DNA of 64,000 nucleotides from Dehalococcoidia bacterium. GTDB lineage: Bacteria; Chloroflexota; Dehalococcoidia; Lucifugimonadales; JAGWBF01. The notes beneath the pieces were generated by a model. That model had not been told where the DNA came from and ran no database searches. It saw only the letters and a program-made list of their open reading frames with translations. Position 1 is the first letter of the stretch; the number at the start of each line of letters is the position of its first letter. The stretch covers positions 91,733 to 155,732 of the forward strand of contig JAGWBJ010000002.1 in NCBI GenBank assembly GCA_021295955.1, read 5' to 3'. The position numbers and the translations under genes were made by a program. This document shows positions 8,614 to 17,209 of the stretch, one piece after another.

Positions 8614-9459
8614 ATGCAAGCCATCGACATGCACGTCCACGTGCCCAGGCAGCCGGGACTGCCCGAGATCGAGATAGAGTCCCACCTGCGCAGCTACTTT
8701 CGGGTGAAGTCCGCGCCCGAGGACCCGGCGGCGATGGCGGCCGCCTACAAGGAGTTGGACGTCCTGGGCGTGATCTTCTCGGTGGACACGGAGACCTCCA
8801 CGGGAGAGCCGCCGGACACCAACGACTACGTGGCGGAGATCGTCCGAGACTACCCGGACCAGTTCATCGGCTTCGCCACCGTGGACCCCCACAAGGGGAA
8901 GTCCGCCGTCCTGGAGCTGGAGCGGTCGGTAACGGAGCTGGGTCTCCGCGGGCTGAAGCTCCACCCCATCCACCAGGCCTTCATGCCCAACGACCCCCGG
9001 TTCTATCCCCTCTACCGGATGTGCTCGGACCTGGGCGTCCCGGCCCTGTTCCACACCGGGTTCGCCGCCGCCGGCGCCGGCATGCCGGGAGGAGGCGGGT
9101 TCAAGCTCAAGTACGCCGCGCCCATACCCGGCATCGACGACGTGGCGGCGGACTTCCCGGGCCTGACCATAATCATGGCGCACCCCGCCTGGCCCTGGGT
9201 GGAGGAGCAGATCGCCGTCGCCCTGCACAAGCCCAACGTCTACATCGACCTCTCCGGTTGGGCCCCCCGGTTCATTCCTCAGACGCTGGTACGGGAAGCG
9301 AACACCCGCCTGAGAGACAAGGTCCTCTTCGGCTCGGACTACCCATACCTGACCCCCGAGAGGTGGCTCAGAGAGTTCGCCGAGCTGGAGATGCGCGACG
9401 AGGTACGCCCCAAGGTACTACTGGAAAACGCCCGCAAAGCCCTGCGGCTGGACTCCTGA
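8614..9459 (+). CDS. Amidohydrolase family 2 protein (third copy, divergent)
   Basis: 281 residues starting MQAIDMHVHV (HxH metal motif), with LKLHPIHQ, LFHTG, MAHPAWPW and VLFGSDYPY as the later metal or catalytic segments of PF04909 enzymes. It begins 6 bases after the cupin stop with only a weak Shine-Dalgarno, so translation is probably coupled. It is clearly related to, but not a close duplicate of, the two amidohydrolases upstream. It is the last gene of this plus-strand run; the MFS gene after it is convergent. Confidence 0.85.
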   Translation: MQAIDMHVHVPRQPGLPEIEIESHLRSYFRVKSAPEDPAAMAAAYKELDVLGVIFSVDTETSTGEPPDTNDYVAEIVRDYPDQFIGFATVDPHKGKSAVLELERSVTELGLRGLKLHPIHQAFMPNDPRFYPLYRMCSDLGVPALFHTGFAAAGAGMPGGGGFKLKYAAPIPGIDDVAADFPGLTIIMAHPAWPWVEEQIAVALHKPNVYIDLSGWAPRFIPQTLVREANTRLRDKVLFGSDYPYLTPERWLREFAELEMRDEVRPKVLLENARKALRLDS

Positions 9460-9485
9460 ACGGGGCGGGGCCGCCCGCTGGCAGG

Positions 9486-10961
9486 TCAGGCCCCGGAGCG
9501 GACCCCGGCGGCCCGGTCCGGCAGCCTCTCGCTGGTCAGGGACGACAGGGCTACTCCGATGGCCAGAAGGCACCCCAACACCAGGAAGGTGTTGCGCAAG
9601 CCCGAGGAGAATGCCGCGGTGACGCCATCGGCGCCGCCGTTGGACACCGCTTCCAGGCTGGGCTCATAGCCCAGGGAGCCCATGGTGGCCGTTACGATGG
9701 CCGTGCCCAGGGCCACGCTGGTCAGGTTGGAGGCGTTCCTCACAAGGTTGAGGAAAGCCGAAACGACGCCGTACCGGGACCTCTCCACGGTGCTCAGCAC
9801 CGAGCTCGTGTTCGGCGAGTAGAAGACGCCCATCCCCGTGTTCTGCAGCACTATCCCGATCATGACGTAGTACAGCGGTGAGCTGTTGGTCAGCCGCGAG
9901 AAGAGGAACAGGGCGGTGGTGGACAGCGCCAGGCCCCCCACGGTGAACCACCTGGTCCCATACCGGTCCGACAGCCTGCCCGAGATGGGGCCCGTCAGGG
10001 CCATGCACACTGCCCCCGGCACTGTGATCAGCCCCGCCTCCCCGGGCGTGAACCCCAGCACCTTCTGGAGGTAGAAGGGCATCAGCACCAGCACCGCGGA
10101 GCCGCCCAGGAAGGCGAGAGAGTTGGCCGACACCCCCAACGAGAAGCTCCGCCGGCGAAACAGCCTCAGGTCCAGCATGGGCGAGGGAGTCCTCAGCTCC
10201 CAGAGCACAAAGGCGGCCATCAACGCGACGAAGGCGAGTAGCGCCGCCAGGACCGGGGGAGACTCCCAGCCGAACCTGTACCCGTTGGTCATTCCCAGGA
10301 GGAAAGCCACGAGGGCGGAGGTGGACAGCGCAGCGCCAGGCCAATCGAAGGCCGGGGAGCGGCCCGGATCCTCCCGGTCCCCCGGGGGCTCCTGCAGGAC
10401 CAGCCAACCCGCGGTCAGCCCCGTCAGCCCGATGGGGACCGCCGCGATGAACACGGCCCTCCAGCCCAGGGCGTCGACCAGCAGACCTCCCACGGCGGGC
10501 CCGGCTATCATCCCGACGCCCACCGTGGTCATCAGCAGGCCTATGGCCTTCCCCCGCTCCTCCGACGGAAAGGAGGACGTGATGATGGCCATTCCCGTCC
10601 CCTGGGTCATGCCCGCGCCGCACCCCTGCAGCAACCTCGCCAGGATGAGGAGGGGCAGGCTGGTGGACCACCCCGCCAGCACGGCCCCGCCGACGAACAC
10701 GGCCATGCCGGCGATGTATATCCTCTTCCGGCCCACCAGGTCGGACAGCCTGCCCATAGGCAACAGAAGGGCGCTGATGGTGAGGGTGTAGGCGATGACG
10801 ACCCACTGGACCGTCGGGAGGTCCGTCGCGAAGCCGTCGGCGATGGTGGGCAGGGCGATGTTGACGCTCCCGTGGTCCACCACCGACCCGAATATACCAA
10901 TCCCAACGGTACCAAGGGCCAGGTACTTGTAGTTCCGGCTACGTCTCAACGCTGACAGCAT
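9486..10961 (-). CDS. DHA2-family MFS drug/proton antiporter (copy 1)
   Basis: 491 residues with about 14 hydrophobic segments, the EmrB/QacA layout. The antiporter family signatures are present: VDHGSVNIALPTI in TM1, QWVVIAYTLTISALLLPMGRL near TM2, the A-motif GRLSDLVGRKR and the C-motif-like GPAVGGLL. It is the last gene of the minus-strand operon with the halogenase-like and CoA-transferase genes, 96 bases after the latter. It probably exports the product or a toxic intermediate (inference). A close paralog is at 41463-42938, also next to a luciferase-like gene. Confidence 0.9.
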   Translation of the reverse strand: MLSALRRSRNYKYLALGTVGIGIFGSVVDHGSVNIALPTIADGFATDLPTVQWVVIAYTLTISALLLPMGRLSDLVGRKRIYIAGMAVFVGGAVLAGWSTSLPLLILARLLQGCGAGMTQGTGMAIITSSFPSEERGKAIGLLMTTVGVGMIAGPAVGGLLVDALGWRAVFIAAVPIGLTGLTAGWLVLQEPPGDREDPGRSPAFDWPGAALSTSALVAFLLGMTNGYRFGWESPPVLAALLAFVALMAAFVLWELRTPSPMLDLRLFRRRSFSLGVSANSLAFLGGSAVLVLMPFYLQKVLGFTPGEAGLITVPGAVCMALTGPISGRLSDRYGTRWFTVGGLALSTTALFLFSRLTNSSPLYYVMIGIVLQNTGMGVFYSPNTSSVLSTVERSRYGVVSAFLNLVRNASNLTSVALGTAIVTATMGSLGYEPSLEAVSNGGADGVTAAFSSGLRNTFLVLGCLLAIGVALSSLTSERLPDRAAGVRSGA

Positions 10962-11057
10962 GGGTTCTTAAGGCAACCGTACTCGGCGCACCGCACACGG
11001 GGACCGGAGAGGGCGACGGAGAATCAGGCTGGACCGGCACTCGGGGCGCGGAGGAGG

Positions 11058-12269
11058 CTAGAGCTCCTTCACCACCTGGCCCCCCAGCAGGGCTTCAATC
11101 CGTTCCGGGGAGTATCCCGCCTCGGCCAGCACCTCCCGCGTGTGTGAGCCGGGCTTGACCGGGGGGTCGGACCGTTTGGCGAAGGGGTATTCGGTGCTCT
11201 CGTAGGGCAACGCGGGCAGCCTCATGGCCCGCTCCCCTCCCTGCACGTCCAGTAGCTTGTGTCCGAAGTTGACGTGGGGGTCCTCCAGGATGTCCTCGGG
11301 GGTGTTGAGGGGCGCGACGGGGATCCCGTTGTCCGCCATCACTCCGGCCAAGTCCCCGCTGTTCATGCTGCCGACGGCCTCGGCGATGCGCGGCACCAGC
11401 CTGGAGCGGGCTTCCCGCCGCCCGGTGTTGGTGGCCAGCTCCGGGTCCTCGCCCAGGTCGTCCAGCCCCAGCGCCTGGCAGAACCGCCGCCACTGGGCGT
11501 CGCTGGTTACCCCGATGAACACCTGCCGGCCGTCGGCGCAGTCGAACAGATCGTAGACGCCCCATCCCGTCTGCCTGCCCGCCTGCTGATCCCGGGCCGG
11601 CATGGGGCTCGGGGGCTGCCCGCTGAACTGGGCGTTGGCCATGTGCTGGCCGACGAGAAACAGCCCCGTCTCGAACAGCCCGCCGGTTATCTTCTGCCCC
11701 CGGCCCGTGGCCTGACGCTTGACCAGGGCGCCCAGCACTCCCACCACCGCGTAGGTGGCTGCTCCAATGTCCACCACGGAGGCCCCGGCCCGCAGGGGCC
11801 GGCCCGGCGGGCCGGTCATATACGCCAGGCCGCACATCATCTGGGCCAGCTCGTCGAGGAAGGGACGCCGGCTGTAGGGGCCGCTTAGGAACCCCTTCAC
11901 CGAGCAGTATATGATGCCCGGGCTATGGGGCGAGACCTGCTCGTAGCCGATGCCCAGACGCTCCATGGTGCCCGGACCCATGTTGTCGACCACGACGTCC
12001 GTCTCTTCGGCCAGCTTGAAGAACACCTTCCGGCCCTCGTCCTTCTTCAGGTCCAGGACCAAGCTGCGCTTGTTACGGTTGAAGAAGAAGAACTGGCCGA
12101 CCCTCGCGGTGCCGATGCGCTGGGGTTCCAGGGCGTCGGGGGGCTCGATCTTGACTACGTCGGCGCCCATGTCGGCGAGGATGAGCCCGGCGGTCGGGCC
12201 GGCGACTATGTGCGCCAGCTCCAGCACCTTGACGCCTTCCAGAGGCAGGTCTCCCATGCCGTACACCAT
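11058..12269 (-). CDS. Family III (CaiB/BaiF) acyl-CoA transferase
   Basis: 403 residues. GVKVLELAHIVAGP and LADMGADVVKIEPP are the family's N-terminal signatures. The catalytic aspartate is best placed at Asp167 (SVVDIGAAT), where the enzyme forms the aspartyl-CoA anhydride. The start is ATG 12269; the stop of the upstream halogenase-like gene ends one base earlier (TGA-T-ATG), which indicates translational coupling. A second ATG at 12257 is also possible. It moves CoA between carboxylic acids, here perhaps to activate the substrate of the operon. The longer open frame upstream is antisense-like shadow. Confidence 0.9.
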   Translation of the reverse strand: MVYGMGDLPLEGVKVLELAHIVAGPTAGLILADMGADVVKIEPPDALEPQRIGTARVGQFFFFNRNKRSLVLDLKKDEGRKVFFKLAEETDVVVDNMGPGTMERLGIGYEQVSPHSPGIIYCSVKGFLSGPYSRRPFLDELAQMMCGLAYMTGPPGRPLRAGASVVDIGAATYAVVGVLGALVKRQATGRGQKITGGLFETGLFLVGQHMANAQFSGQPPSPMPARDQQAGRQTGWGVYDLFDCADGRQVFIGVTSDAQWRRFCQALGLDDLGEDPELATNTGRREARSRLVPRIAEAVGSMNSGDLAGVMADNGIPVAPLNTPEDILEDPHVNFGHKLLDVQGGERAMRLPALPYESTEYPFAKRSDPPVKPGSHTREVLAEAGYSPERIEALLGGQVVKEL

Positions 12270-12270
12270 A

Positions 12271-13914
12271 TCACCCACCCTGGCCGGACTCAAGCTCCTC
12301 CACCACGCCGTCGACGTACATGATGCCCAGGGCTTCCACCACGCTCCGCTCCACCGCCTCTGCCTGGGCCTCTCCGACACGGGCAGCCACGCGTCCCAGG
12401 ATGTCGCCCACGCTGGTCTTGCCGTCCACCATGGACACCACCACCGCCACCAGGTCGCTGCAGGGAATGCCCTCGGGCCGGTCCGGGGTGGTGACGACGT
12501 AGCCCCACTGGAACTCGCCCTCCCCCACCACGGGCTTCCGCCGGAGGGCGGCGCCCCCGGACATGCGGGGCACGGACCGGCGTATGGCCTCACCCGACAG
12601 CTCTCCCTCCAGGCGGGCGCGACGCGCGACGCGCATCCCCTCGACTTGTCGAAGCCCCTGGATGAATCCCCCGGGCGGCTGGCCGTACCCCAGGACGGTG
12701 CGCTCGTATCCCCGGGCCGGCTGGCCCGCAACCGCCCGTACGAAGGCCTCCCGGTCCGACCCGCTCTCCACGTCGCCCACCATTCGCCTCGCCTCCCAGA
12801 AGTAGGACTCGGCGGTGCGGTTGCTGTGGTAGAAGAGGCGCGCCAGCTCACGAAAGTGGGCGTACTCCCGATAGTACAGCTCCCGGTAGACCGACGCGGA
12901 GGCCCTCCCAAGGTCGGGGTCCCTGAGACTGGTCACTACGTAGGCGGCCGCCAAGACTCCCGAGGTCAGGGCGAGGTGGACCCCCGAGGAGAAAAGGGGG
13001 TCGACGAAACAGGCCGCGTCCCCGGCCAGGACGTACCCGTCGCCCGCGAACCTCTCTGCCGCATAGGACCAGTCCCTGGCCACGAAGGGGCCCAGGGTCC
13101 TGGCGGCGGAGGCGAGCATCTCCCTGGTGTGGGGCGCCGCCGAGATCTGATCAGAGAAGAACCCCTCCGCGCCCCTGTCCCGGATGCCCCGCTGGGCCGC
13201 CGCGCTGTCCACCACCACACCCACGCTGGCCCAGCCCGTGTGGAGGGGGATGTTCCAGAACCAGCCCGAGGGGTAGGACTCGATGAAGATGTTGTTCTCG
13301 TCGGGCGGGGGCAGGCGTTGGGCGCCGGTGAAGTAGGAGTACACAGCCAGGTTCTGAAATGATGAGTCCCAACGCCGCAGGTCGAGCCGGCCGGCCAGCA
13401 GGCTGGCCTGCCCGCTGGTGTCCACCACAAAGGGGCCCCCGGCCGCTCCAGGCCGCCCGTCGGGCCCCGTGTAGGCGACGCCCGTCGCCCGGACGCCCCG
13501 GAAGAGCACGTCGGTGACCCTGTACCCCTCCCTGACGTCGACGCCGTTGGCCCGGGCATTCTCCAGCAATAGCTGGTCGAAGCGGGGACGCCACACCTGG
13601 TAGGAGTGTGGGTAGCGCCGGTTGCTCTCGCTGAAATACCAGCTCCACGGGGCCCGGTCCCGGCCCCATACCATCGTGGCCCCCCACTTGGGCAGGAACC
13701 CCTCGGCCTGGACCGCCGGCAGCACTCCCAACTCCTCCAGAACGGGAAGGCTGGAGGGTAGGAGGGACTCTCCGACATGGTGGCGTGGGAACCGGTCCCG
13801 CTCCAGGAGCAGGACCCGGAGTCCCTTCCGGGCCATCATGGTGGCGGCGGTGCTGCCCGCTGGGCCGCCGCCAACGACGATGACATCGGCCGCGAGTTCC
13901 GGAGTCGCGCTCAT
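12271..13914 (-). CDS. FAD-dependent halogenase-like oxidoreductase with C-terminal extension
   Basis: 547 residues. The FAD-binding GGGPAG is at 15-20, HHVGESLLPS at 45-54 and the second FAD motif GDAACFVDP near 305. Residues 218-223 read WFWNIP, matching the WxWxIP motif of flavin-dependent halogenases, and Lys76 (FLPKWG) is a candidate for the halogenase lysine. The family also contains geranylgeranyl reductases and hydroxylases, so halogenation is not proven. After the catalytic part, residues about 470-547 form a separate segment (DLVAVVVSMVDGKTS...) resembling a PqqD-like or winged-helix carrier-binding unit. It is coupled to the CoA-transferase downstream. Confidence 0.8.
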   Translation of the reverse strand: MSATPELAADVIVVGGGPAGSTAATMMARKGLRVLLLERDRFPRHHVGESLLPSSLPVLEELGVLPAVQAEGFLPKWGATMVWGRDRAPWSWYFSESNRRYPHSYQVWRPRFDQLLLENARANGVDVREGYRVTDVLFRGVRATGVAYTGPDGRPGAAGGPFVVDTSGQASLLAGRLDLRRWDSSFQNLAVYSYFTGAQRLPPPDENNIFIESYPSGWFWNIPLHTGWASVGVVVDSAAAQRGIRDRGAEGFFSDQISAAPHTREMLASAARTLGPFVARDWSYAAERFAGDGYVLAGDAACFVDPLFSSGVHLALTSGVLAAAYVVTSLRDPDLGRASASVYRELYYREYAHFRELARLFYHSNRTAESYFWEARRMVGDVESGSDREAFVRAVAGQPARGYERTVLGYGQPPGGFIQGLRQVEGMRVARRARLEGELSGEAIRRSVPRMSGGAALRRKPVVGEGEFQWGYVVTTPDRPEGIPCSDLVAVVVSMVDGKTSVGDILGRVAARVGEAQAEAVERSVVEALGIMYVDGVVEELESGQGG

Positions 13915-13980
13915 TCCCCGTTCAGGGCGGCCCGCCAGTCCCTGTGACGAGGCAGGGAGGGGATGGGGGGATGGGTCCCC

Positions 13981-15285
13981 TTAGCCCGCTGCACCGTCTT
14001 CCGGCGCAGCCTGGCCTGCCTCACCCCGGTGCGACCCGGCGCCGTTGCCCGAGGGCACGGCCTCGGGGGGCTTCCCCGTGGCCGGGTCCACCTCGAAGGG
14101 GCCGGGAAGGTCCAGCTCCTTGGCTATCTCGCGGACCGCGGGGATCACCTCCTGCCCCATGAGGCGCAGGCTCCGCATCGCGTCGTCGTGGCTCATGGCG
14201 CCGTCCCCGTCCCACAGGAAGATACTGCCGGGGCGCAGGTACTCCAGCACGTGCCGGATCTTGGGGATCACCGTCTTGGGAGTGCCGGAGATGATGGTGT
14301 AGTCCTCTACCTGCTGCTCGTAAGCAAGACCGTAGGAGCCGCCCCGGGCCCTGGTGGCGACGAGCTGGGTCGACAGCCTCCGGGTGCGGGAGTTGAGGCC
14401 GGGCAGGTGCAGCAGCGCCGGGTTCAGGGTACCCTCGTTCCCGGCCAGGAACGGGTTGCTGGGCCCCTGTACGAACTTGCGCCCGGCCTGTTCGGCGAGC
14501 TCCTCCGTCTCGTCCACGTGGACCTTCCACAGGTAGCCCAGGTTCTGAGGGCCCGACTCGTATCCCAGCTCGGCGGCGGTGTCGTGATATAGCTGGTAGG
14601 CCTCCCGGGTGGGGTCGAGCTGGGTGGAGAGCATGACGTAGGGGATGCGCTTGTTGGCCGCCCACACCAGGGAGTCCTTGCTGACGACCCCCGGCAGCCA
14701 TATGGGCGGATGGGGCTTCTGGTAGGGCTTCACCCACGGGTTCACGTGGCGGTACTGGTAGTGCTTGCCCTCCCATCGGAAGGGCCCCGGCGTCGTCCAG
14801 GCCTTGACGATGAACTCGTGGGCCTCCTGGAACCGCTCCCAGTTGTAGTGGGGCGGGGCGTTGTGGGCCACGCTCTCCCTTCCGGTGCCCCGCACCCAGC
14901 CGGACACCAGCCGGCCGTGGGAGATCATGTCGATCATGGCAAGCTGCTCCACCAGCCACAGGGGGTCGTCCCAGATGGGAATGATGTTCCCCAGCAGCAC
15001 TATCTTGGCCCGGTTGGTCACCCGCGCCAGGATGGAGGCCTCCACGTTCATGGCGCCGCCCATGCAGAAGGGGGTGCCGTGGTGCTCGTTTAGCACCAGG
15101 CCGTCGAAGCCCATCTCCTCAGCGTATATCTTCTCGTCCAGGTACCGGTTGTAGAGCTGGGCCCCGATCTCCGCGTCGTATATCTCGTTGCTGACCGTCA
15201 GGTCCATGATGGGCTTGCCCGTCGAGCCGAAGTAGCCCGAGCTCGGGTCCTGATAGGGACGCTCGGTGAAGTATCCTATAAACAT
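13981..15285 (-). CDS. LLM class flavin-dependent monooxygenase (large form)
   Basis: 434 residues, longer than the other luciferase-like proteins here. Recognisable segments are FDGLVLNEHHGTP, SHGRLVSGWVRGTGRE, NWERFQEAHEFIVKAW and KPHPPIWLPG, typical of the bacterial luciferase-like monooxygenases amplified in SAR202-type genomes. The last 35 residues are low-complexity (Gly/Ala/Pro) and probably disordered. GGAGG lies 6 bases before the ATG. It is the second gene of the operon that starts with the alpha/beta hydrolase. It probably inserts oxygen into an organic substrate; the partner flavin reductase is not encoded nearby. Confidence 0.87.
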   Translation of the reverse strand: MFIGYFTERPYQDPSSGYFGSTGKPIMDLTVSNEIYDAEIGAQLYNRYLDEKIYAEEMGFDGLVLNEHHGTPFCMGGAMNVEASILARVTNRAKIVLLGNIIPIWDDPLWLVEQLAMIDMISHGRLVSGWVRGTGRESVAHNAPPHYNWERFQEAHEFIVKAWTTPGPFRWEGKHYQYRHVNPWVKPYQKPHPPIWLPGVVSKDSLVWAANKRIPYVMLSTQLDPTREAYQLYHDTAAELGYESGPQNLGYLWKVHVDETEELAEQAGRKFVQGPSNPFLAGNEGTLNPALLHLPGLNSRTRRLSTQLVATRARGGSYGLAYEQQVEDYTIISGTPKTVIPKIRHVLEYLRPGSIFLWDGDGAMSHDDAMRSLRLMGQEVIPAVREIAKELDLPGPFEVDPATGKPPEAVPSGNGAGSHRGEAGQAAPEDGAAG

Positions 15286-15348
15286 CTCTGACCTCCTACC
15301 GAGGATGTCATTCTGGACTAGACCCGGGGACCCGGCCGGGCAGGGCTC

Positions 15349-16152
15349 CTAGCTCCCGGACAGGAACCCGTCCACCAGCCTCACGAACTCCTCGGGCCTC
15401 TCCAGCTCCGGGCGGTGGCCGCAGCCGTCCAGCACTTCCAGCCTGGACCCGGGTATCGCCTCACGGTACGCCTCGCCCACGCTGAGGGGGACGATGGGGT
15501 CTTGCTTGCCCCACAGGACCATGGTCGGGACCGTCCTGGCCCTTCGCAGCAGGTAGGGAAGGGCGGGGTCGTACATGTACGGCTTCCAGGTCAGAAGGCT
15601 GCTCTGCTGCCGGGCCACCTCCCACGCCTCGACCTGCTCCGGCGTCGGGTCGTCAGGGCACACCCGGTCGAACTCCGGAGTGGCGGCCGGGTCCAGGACC
15701 GCGTCGGTGATGTACTCCCGGGCGGTGGAAAGGAACATGTCGTACACCTCCCCAGAGGGAGGAAGGATGCCCGGCGAGCCCACCAGCACCAGCCTCTTGA
15801 ACTGCCGGGGGCACATGGCGGCCATCTCAGCGGCCAGCCAGCCTCCAAGGGATAGGCCCACGACATTGATGCCGGCGAGCCCAAGGTCGTCCAGGGCGTC
15901 CAGGTACCAGCCCGCCATGTCCCGGACGCTCCTGATCCACCCCAGGTGCTCGGAGGTCCCGTACCCCGGGTGGGACGGTATGAACAGGGTATACCGCTGG
16001 GCCAGGGCTTCATGGTGGCGGAGCCACGTGTGGTGCCCCATCTCGTCGTGGAGCAGTAGCAGGGGCTCTCCGGAGCCGCCCTTGACGAGTTGGACCCTGC
16101 TGCCGGCCAGGGTCGCCGCCTCCTCGGTCCATGTCTGGGTGCCAGCGGTCAT
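15349..16152 (-). CDS. Alpha/beta hydrolase
   Basis: 267 residues. The nucleophile elbow GLSLGG puts the catalytic serine at Ser101; Asp218 (WGKQDPIV) and His246 (CGHRPEL) complete the triad. The N-terminal LLLHDEMGHHTW forms the oxyanion-hole region. It is the first gene of the minus-strand operon, downstream of a good promoter (16192-16220). It may hydrolyse an ester, a C-C bond as in meta-cleavage hydrolases, or a lactone produced by the adjacent monooxygenase (inference). Confidence 0.88.
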   Translation of the reverse strand: MTAGTQTWTEEAATLAGSRVQLVKGGSGEPLLLLHDEMGHHTWLRHHEALAQRYTLFIPSHPGYGTSEHLGWIRSVRDMAGWYLDALDDLGLAGINVVGLSLGGWLAAEMAAMCPRQFKRLVLVGSPGILPPSGEVYDMFLSTAREYITDAVLDPAATPEFDRVCPDDPTPEQVEAWEVARQQSSLLTWKPYMYDPALPYLLRRARTVPTMVLWGKQDPIVPLSVGEAYREAIPGSRLEVLDGCGHRPELERPEEFVRLVDGFLSGS

Positions 16153-16191
16153 GGATGGACGCCTCCGCCGCGGGGCTCGGTGGTTGGCACG

Positions 16192-16220
16192 ACCATACTA
16201 CGCCCCCGAGGTGGTGTCAA
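16192..16220 (-). promoter_or_regulatory. Promoter of the hydrolase-monooxygenase-halogenase-CoA-transferase operon
   Basis: On the minus strand TTGACA (16220-16215), 17 bases, TATGGT (16197-16192). It lies just after the cupin stop codon and about 40 bases before the hydrolase ATG. Confidence 0.7.
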
Positions 16221-16221
16221 A

Positions 16222-16677
16222 CTACGCCTGCTCCGCGTAGTTGTGGAAGTGGCCGAATTCGACGAGCTTCAGGTCCTCGTCGCCGGTGTTCAGCCACTGG
16301 TGGGTCGAACCCGGGCTCATGTGGACGAAGTCCCCGGGGCCGAACTCCTCCTCCCGGCGCTCCCCATCCTGCTCCCATATCATGGTGGCCCTCCCGGAGA
16401 GGATGTAGAAGAAGATGTCGTAGTAGGACATGTGGGTATGCCAGGCCTCGCCGCCGCCGTGTCCAATGGTCTTCCTCCGGGCGAACACCGCCTCGTGGAC
16501 TGGCAGACCGCGCCTGGCGCCCTCCTCGGAGTCGGGGGTGGATATGGCGACCGGCGTATCGCCCAGGATGGCCGTACCGGTGGCGTAGGGCGCCTGGATG
16601 ATTCCATCGGGCGTCACGGGCTCCTCCCGGATGTCCGATCCGTGGACTATGGTAACCGGCGGCAGTGAGTGGCCCAT
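16222..16677 (-). CDS. Cupin-domain protein
   Basis: 151 residues. Cupin motif 1 is HTHMSYYDIFFYILSGRA, with metal-binding histidines in AWHTHMS; motif 2 is FGPGDFVHMSPGSTHQWLN. The start is ATG 16677 with GGAGG 6 bases upstream; an in-frame TTG six bases earlier is too close to that site. It has its own promoter (16713-16741). Because the hydrolase operon has a separate promoter, this gene may be transcribed alone or read through into it. It could be a metal-dependent dioxygenase or isomerase; the substrate is unknown. Confidence 0.82.
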   Translation of the reverse strand: MGHSLPPVTIVHGSDIREEPVTPDGIIQAPYATGTAILGDTPVAISTPDSEEGARRGLPVHEAVFARRKTIGHGGGEAWHTHMSYYDIFFYILSGRATMIWEQDGERREEEFGPGDFVHMSPGSTHQWLNTGDEDLKLVEFGHFHNYAEQA

Positions 16678-16712
16678 GTGCAACCTCCATCGACGGGGCT
16701 GAATCCAACCGA

Positions 16713-16741
16713 ATTATGGGTCCGGCCGGGGGAGGTGTCAA
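16713..16741 (-). promoter_or_regulatory. Sigma-70-like promoter of the cupin gene
   Basis: Minus strand: TTGACA (16741-16736), 17 bases, CATAAT (16718-16713), 36 bases before the ATG. Confidence 0.75.
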
Positions 16742-16821
16742 CGAAGGGGATGCTCCCGTGTTGGGCGCCGGGCGCCGCTGATAGACGTGCGCCGGGCCAG
16801 GTGGTCGGCGGCGATGTGGGC

Positions 16822-16850
16822 AAAAGAGAAGAGGGCCGTCGGGCCCTCTT
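16822..16850 (-). terminator. Rho-independent terminator after the tRNA cluster
   Basis: A 9-bp stem (arms 16842-16850 and 16829-16837, loop 16838-16841) is followed on the minus strand by a CTCTTTTG tail, just downstream of tRNA-Trp. Confidence 0.8.
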
Positions 16851-16866
16851 TTCAGCATGCAGTTGG

Positions 16867-16941
16867 CAGGAGCGGGAGGATTCGAACCCCCGACCACCGG
16901 TTTTGGAGACCGGCGCTCTGACCAGACTGAGCTACGCTCCT
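16867..16941 (-). tRNA. tRNA-Trp (CCA)
   Basis: Cloverleaf with acceptor arms AGGAGCG/CGCTCCT, anticodon loop CTCCAAA (anticodon CCA) and T-arm GGTTCGAATC. The CCA tail is encoded at 16864-16866. It is the last gene of the cluster before the terminator. Confidence 0.93.
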
Positions 16942-16950
16942 AGAAGATGG

Positions 16951-17024
16951 TACCCCTGGAGGGACTCGAACCCCCGACGCGCGACTTAGGACGCCGCCGC
17001 TCTATCCAACTGAGCTACAGGGGC
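16951..17024 (-). tRNA. tRNA-Arg (CCT)
   Basis: Acceptor GCCCCTG/CAGGGGT, anticodon loop GTCCTAA (anticodon CCT, reads AGG) and T-arm GGTTCGAGTC. CCA is encoded (16948-16950). Confidence 0.92.
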
Positions 17025-17035
17025 ACGAAGTTTGG

Positions 17036-17108
17036 TGGAGATAGGGGGGCTCGAACCCCCAACCTCGGCATTGCGAACGCCGCGCTCTCCCAGTTGAGCT
17101 ATATCCCC
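17036..17108 (-). tRNA. tRNA-Ala (CGC)
   Basis: Acceptor GGGGATA/TATCTCC, anticodon loop TTCGCAA (anticodon CGC, reads GCG) and T-arm GGTTCGAGCC. CCA is encoded (17033-17035). It is the first gene of the cluster. Confidence 0.9.
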
Positions 17109-17162
17109 TCATCTACCGAACATGGGTACCGAACACGGGACGGCAGGGGCCTACCACAAAAT

Positions 17163-17190
17163 GCTATATCAACGGGAGCGGGCGTGTCAA
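17163..17190 (-). promoter_or_regulatory. Promoter of the tRNA cluster
   Basis: Minus strand: TTGACA (17190-17185), 16-base spacer, TATAGC (17168-17163), about 55 bases before tRNA-Ala. Confidence 0.7.
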
Positions 17191-17209
17191 GCTGACAGAG
17201 GCCCCGGCA

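Noticed and set aside
11058..12911. CoA-transferase frame extended to 12911
   Set aside because: The extension lies inside the halogenase-like gene in another frame; the coupled ATG at 12269 fits the family length.
16864..17110. Prophage or island attachment site at the tRNA cluster
   Set aside because: No integrase and no duplicated tRNA 3' end nearby; the flanking genes surE and cysK are ordinary.
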